Assembly (NCBI GenBank): GCA_027051265.1
Contig: JALTZH010000224.1
Coordinates: 1-8,926 of the forward strand
DNA from: an archaeon
GTDB taxonomy: Archaea; Hydrothermarchaeota; Hydrothermarchaeia; JALTZZ01; JALUTC01
Direction: 5' to 3'
Length of the DNA stretch: 8,926 nucleotides
Shown: positions 5,632 to 8,926 of the stretch, in pieces
Position numbering within the stretch: the stretch's first letter is position 1
Layout: each line of letters opens with the position of its first letter
The notes under the pieces: generated by a model
The model's input: only the letters and a program-made list of their open reading frames with translations
What the model was told of the DNA's origin: nothing
The model's database searches: none
Translations under genes and position numbers: made by a program

Positions 5632-6708
5632 ATGGAAGACTTAAGTTTGAGAAAACTTGAACATATAAAGATATGTCTTGAAAAAAATGTTGAATCCGAA
5701 ATTTCAAACGGTTTCGATGATATAATATTAATTCATAGAGTTCCAAATATTGATTTTGAAGAAATAGATACAAGTATAGATTTCTTTGGAAAAAAGATTT
5801 CTGCACCTATAATAATATCACCCATAACTGGTGGTCATAAGTTTAGTGAGAAGATAAATAAAAACCTTGCACTTGCTGCAAAAGAATTAAACATACCAAT
5901 TGCTGTAGGTAGTCAAAGAATAGCACTCATAAATAAAGAATCCAGAAAAAGTTTTAAAATTATAAGAGAAGTATCTGAAAATCTATTTGTTATTGCAAAT
6001 ATTGGTATAGCACAACTCAAAGAGTATTCGATGGATCAAATTCAGGAGTTAATAGACATGATTGATGCCAATGCTTTATACATTCATGTTAATCCACTTC
6101 AAGAAGTTTTACAAAAAGAAGGTAATAAAAACTTTCAGGATTGTTTAGAAAAACTGGATGATATAAGGAAGTTGAACATACCAATAATAGTAAAAGAAGT
6201 GGGAACAGGATTTTGCAGAGAAGATGCAATGATATTTGAGAAAAAAAAGATAGATGCAATAGACGTTGCTGGTCTTGGTGGTACAAACTTTGCTATCGTT
6301 GAATATTATAGAAATAAGAAAGAAATATTCAGAGATTTTTTCAACTGGGGTATTAAAACAGCAATTTCTCTCATAGAATGTTTGGAATTTACGAATTTAA
6401 AAGTTATTGCAAGTGGTGGGATAAGAAATGGTGTAGAAGTTGCGAAGGCAATGGCGTTAGGCGCATATGCTACAGGTGTTGCATTACCTCTACTCAAACT
6501 TGCTATTCATAATCATATGGACGTGGTAAAGTATATAAATGGTATGATCGAACAGTTAAAGATAGCAATGTTTCTCACAAATTCTAAAAGAATTGATGAT
6601 CTTAAAAAAGTTGATGTTATCATAAAAGGTTTCGTTAAAGATTGGCTCGAACAGAGAAATATTGATATAAAAAAATATTCAAACAGAAGATTGAAGAGAA
6701 GTACTTAA
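5632..6708 (+). CDS. fni: Isopentenyl-diphosphate delta-isomerase, type 2 (FMN-dependent)
   Basis: Interconverts isopentenyl and dimethylallyl diphosphate for isoprenoid and archaeal membrane-lipid synthesis, using reduced FMN and Mg. The 358 residues form one TIM barrel of normal family length. Motifs in order: RKLEHI at 7-12 (substrate diphosphate binding), the ITGGHK region at 65-70 for FMN, VGSQR at 92-96, HVNPLQE at 152-158 with the active-site Q157 and metal-binding E158, KEVGTG at 188-193, GLGGTNF at 214-220, and the FMN phosphate loop SGGIRNG at 261-267. Overall it reads much like the Sulfolobus enzyme. An in-frame TGA at 5626-5628 fixes the start. No mevalonate-pathway gene is adjacent. 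Its stop overlaps that of the convergent minus-strand gene by 4 nt. Confidence 0.97.
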   Translation: MEDLSLRKLEHIKICLEKNVESEISNGFDDIILIHRVPNIDFEEIDTSIDFFGKKISAPIIISPITGGHKFSEKINKNLALAAKELNIPIAVGSQRIALINKESRKSFKIIREVSENLFVIANIGIAQLKEYSMDQIQELIDMIDANALYIHVNPLQEVLQKEGNKNFQDCLEKLDDIRKLNIPIIVKEVGTGFCREDAMIFEKKKIDAIDVAGLGGTNFAIVEYYRNKKEIFRDFFNWGIKTAISLIECLEFTNLKVIASGGIRNGVEVAKAMALGAYATGVALPLLKLAIHNHMDVVKYINGMIEQLKIAMFLTNSKRIDDLKKVDVIIKGFVKDWLEQRNIDIKKYSNRRLKRST

Positions 6709-7481
6709 AAATAACCCAATCTTCTTAGTCTCTCCATAATCTCTTCTTTTTCCTTAGCTCTACCTTCACGTTCTCTTCCCTTATTTTGACACCATGCTGG
6801 TTTATTACTAACAGGTTTTGTTGCAGATTTTGTTCCTAAACTTCTATATCCTTTTTCGTATAATTTACAGTATGGAATATTATATTTCAATATAACATCC
6901 CACACATCACGTTCCGTAAAGTGTAATATTGGATGAATTCTATAATGTGGAGGATCCTCCCTATATGATATAAATCTTTCATGCTTTCTTGCTTCATGCT
7001 CGTCCCACCTTATGCCAACGAATATAGCTTCAACTTTATTTTGTTCTATAAATTTTTTCAAAGGATATGTTTTCATCAAATGACTACCTATTGGTGAATC
7101 GGGATCGAAAATTATATAATCCTTATCATATCCAAAAGAGGCGATTTCTCTCTGTAACTCTTCAGATAACGACTTTACATCTATTCTATCACCAACTTTA
7201 TTTACTCTGGATAATATTTCCTCGTTTTTAATTTCTATAAGTTTAAGATTCCATCTAATTTTTAATTCGTTGATAAATTCCAATATCTCATCAAAGACAT
7301 CTCCTTCGTTTATGAAAACAACTTTTGGAAGATCCTTATGATGTTTAAGACAATACTCACGAACAAGCCATAAGGTTAGTGTTGAATCTTTTCCACCAGT
7401 CCATAATATTGCCATGTTTTTAAATCTATTAAACGCTTCGTTGATTATTTCAAAGGATTTTTCTATTTTATTTTCTAACAT
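6705..7481 (-). CDS. PP-loop ATPase of the PAPS reductase/CysD family (CysD-like)
   Basis: Adenylating enzyme of the COG0175 superfamily, 258 residues. The PP-loop is WTGGKDST at 27-34, with threonine where many relatives have serine (SGGKDS). Further features are GIRWDEHEARKHERF at 156-170, like the DEEKARAKER region of CysD; HFTERDVWDVI at 187-197, like its TELDIW motif; and GYRSLGTKSATKPVS at 211-225, followed by a GREREGRAKEKEEIMERL tail that ends in GYF exactly as CysD does. CysD makes adenylylsulfate together with the GTPase CysN; no CysN is visible here, and archaeal CysD-like proteins often lack it. The real substrate could be sulfate, PAPS or a tRNA/thiolation target. It lies 8 nt downstream of the Lhr gene on the same strand, so the two are probably co-transcribed. 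No Shine-Dalgarno is seen. The family is firm; the activity is uncertain. Confidence 0.82.
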   Translation of the reverse strand: MLENKIEKSFEIINEAFNRFKNMAILWTGGKDSTLTLWLVREYCLKHHKDLPKVVFINEGDVFDEILEFINELKIRWNLKLIEIKNEEILSRVNKVGDRIDVKSLSEELQREIASFGYDKDYIIFDPDSPIGSHLMKTYPLKKFIEQNKVEAIFVGIRWDEHEARKHERFISYREDPPHYRIHPILHFTERDVWDVILKYNIPYCKLYEKGYRSLGTKSATKPVSNKPAWCQNKGREREGRAKEKEEIMERLRRLGYF

Positions 7482-7489
7482 AATATTTT

Positions 7490-8926
7490 TTAAGCATGTA
7501 TCTCAACCTTAAATTTCTCCATCAACTTTTTATGTAGTTCAATTAATCTCTTTCTTCTATCCTGCATGAATATAACGTCAACATCTCCAAGTAATATTAG
7601 GTTATAAGAAAATGGACTAGGTATATCTGTTTCTATTACTTTAATTTTAATTTCGTTATTCTTTATCCATTCCAAAACGGTTTTTGCTGCATCTATGTCA
7701 AAGACATCTTCCAAAATTTCTCTGTACGTTTCTTTTATTGCTGGAAAGTTTTCATATTCTTCTAATATTTTTATAAGATTTTCAGCGTTTATTTGTTGTC
7801 GTTCAACACTTATTTTATGCCCTTTGTAATTTTTAAGTATGAGAAAACATCTCGATGCAACATGTCTAAATCTTCTTCTGAATAATTCCGTTCTTCTTAT
7901 TACTTCTTTCAGTTCTTTATCCATGTCTCTTTTCATTGCTTCGTTAAGAATTTCATCAACGTTAATTTTTTTAGGAAGTATAAATCCAAATCCATTATCG
8001 TTAAGAACGATTGCAACGTTTTTTTGAATCTTTTCTGAGATTATTTTACCGAAGAATCTCGATAACGCTTCATTACATCTTCTACCGAATAAACAATGAA
8101 AGATCAAAAAGTTTCTACCGTTTAAATCTTTCGTATATTCAATAAGAATTTCTTTATAACCAGGTATGTAGCTATGCTTTAATTGTTCCTCAAAATATCT
8201 ATATATGTTTAGTGAAGAATTTTCATCTATTGGAAAATTTTCGAGTAACCATTTGATCACATCTTTTTTGGACTCGTTTTTTAACTTCTCTCTCATAATT
8301 TCTCTAAACATTTGAATTTCAAGAGCCAAATCAAAACTCAATGGTAACAGTTCAGAAAACCATACTGGAATATTAGGTATAACATTTTCAGGTACTTTCT
8401 CAACATAACAGTTCATCTTCGATGCATATTTAAATCTATAATATCTACCACCTAGTTGAAAAATATCTCCAGGAGATAATCTTTCAAGAAACTCTTCTTC
8501 TATATTTCCAATATATCTTCTACTTGGTAGTTCATAAACATCAACTTTAACTTCATCAGGTATTGCGCCTATGTTTAAATAATAAATAACTCTTGAACCT
8601 TTTTTTCTTCCAATTTTGTTCTCATTCTCATCGTACCATATTTTTGCATATACTCTCTGATATTCTAAATCTACATATTTCCCAGCAAGATATTTTATAA
8701 CGCTTACAAAATCTTCATAACTCAAATCCTTATAGCAATAACTTCTTCTTATTATTTTATACATTTCGTTTAAATCCCATTTCTTTTCCAATGCCATTCC
8801 TAGAATATGTTGAGACAATATATCGAGACAATTCTTTGGAATCTTAACTCTATCAAGTTTTCGTTGAAGTGCAGCTCTTGCCATTACCGAAACTTCTACC
8901 AAATCATCTCTATCCAATGCAATTAT
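7490..8926 (-). CDS. lhr: Lhr-family superfamily 2 helicase (aLhr2-like), C-terminal part, truncated by the window edge
   Basis: Only the last 478 codons are visible; the frame stays open to base 8926, so the true start and the RecA-like helicase motifs lie outside. The TTG at 8915-8917 is an internal leucine codon, not a start. The visible part is the Lhr core typical of archaeal aLhr2. Counting from that TTG codon as residue 1, a DRDDLVE segment near the end of the helicase module is followed by a winged helix (about 20-90). The domain with IGAIPDE at 116-122 and QLGGRYYRF at 154-162 comes next, then the C-terminal domain with FHCLFGRRCNEALS, NGFGFILP, FRRRFRHVASRCFLILKNY and SPFSYNLI. Such proteins move 3' to 5' on DNA or DNA-RNA hybrids and are thought to act in repair or RNA metabolism. 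The ORF is intact, with no frameshift, and ends 8 nt before the CysD-like gene. Confidence 0.9.
   Translation of the reverse strand: MIALDRDDLVEVSVMARAALQRKLDRVKIPKNCLDILSQHILGMALEKKWDLNEMYKIIRRSYCYKDLSYEDFVSVIKYLAGKYVDLEYQRVYAKIWYDENENKIGRKKGSRVIYYLNIGAIPDEVKVDVYELPSRRYIGNIEEEFLERLSPGDIFQLGGRYYRFKYASKMNCYVEKVPENVIPNIPVWFSELLPLSFDLALEIQMFREIMREKLKNESKKDVIKWLLENFPIDENSSLNIYRYFEEQLKHSYIPGYKEILIEYTKDLNGRNFLIFHCLFGRRCNEALSRFFGKIISEKIQKNVAIVLNDNGFGFILPKKINVDEILNEAMKRDMDKELKEVIRRTELFRRRFRHVASRCFLILKNYKGHKISVERQQINAENLIKILEEYENFPAIKETYREILEDVFDIDAAKTVLEWIKNNEIKIKVIETDIPSPFSYNLILLGDVDVIFMQDRRKRLIELHKKLMEKFKVEIHA

Noticed and set aside
5519-5806. 95-codon minus-strand frame covering the spacer before the IPP isomerase
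   Set aside because: It overlaps the conserved start of the isomerase gene, and its product is low-complexity, rich in aromatic residues and leucine, with no family resemblance.
8915-8917. TTG as the start codon of the Lhr gene
   Set aside because: The frame continues open to the window edge, the residues before it fit the family, and a start here would remove the whole helicase module. The gene is truncated by the window, not genuinely short.
1-8926. Defence system, mobile element or CRISPR content
   Set aside because: All recognised genes are housekeeping families with intact motifs. There are no spaced direct repeats, transposase or integrase motifs, or target duplications, and base composition looks uniform.

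Overview
This is an AT-rich archaeal window of housekeeping genes. Archaea are indicated by a hypusine-type translation factor aIF5A, a Pth2-type peptidyl-tRNA hydrolase, a threonyl-tRNA synthetase with the archaeal N-terminal editing domain, a type 2 IPP isomerase, a Ski2-like Lhr helicase, and TATA-type promoters. The proteins look like those of thermophilic TACK-group archaea. The full-length ThrRS with fused editing domain argues against the crenarchaeal lineages that split the enzyme in two. A finer placement is not safe from this sequence alone.

Layout. Positions 1-214 are non-coding and carry the promoter and Shine-Dalgarno of the first operon. Plus-strand operon A (224-1904) is aIF5A, a THEP1-like NTPase, Pth2 and a small JAMM/MPN metalloprotease, joined by overlaps of 4, 0 and 1 nt. 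A 78-nt gap holds a TATA-like box placed for leaderless transcription of operon B (1983-5497). Operon B is a DHH-family phosphoesterase, ThrRS, and an unrecognised membrane-anchored surface protein whose start overlaps the thrS stop by 4 nt. After a 134-nt gap comes the type 2 IPP isomerase (5632-6708). Two minus-strand genes converge on it: the C-terminal part of an Lhr helicase, cut by the right edge of the window, and 8 nt downstream of it a CysD-like PP-loop ATPase. The PP-loop gene's stop overlaps the isomerase stop.

Taken together, operon A groups elongation-stall relief (aIF5A), peptidyl-tRNA clearing (Pth2) and a putative ubiquitin-like-modifier protease (JAMM), which suggests translation quality control. 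Operon B couples tRNA charging and editing to a DHH phosphoesterase and an envelope protein. That envelope protein is the least explained gene here: it has a class III (pilin-type) signal-like N terminus, 13 N-glycosylation sequons and four clustered cysteines. No rRNA, tRNA, CRISPR array or mobile element was seen.
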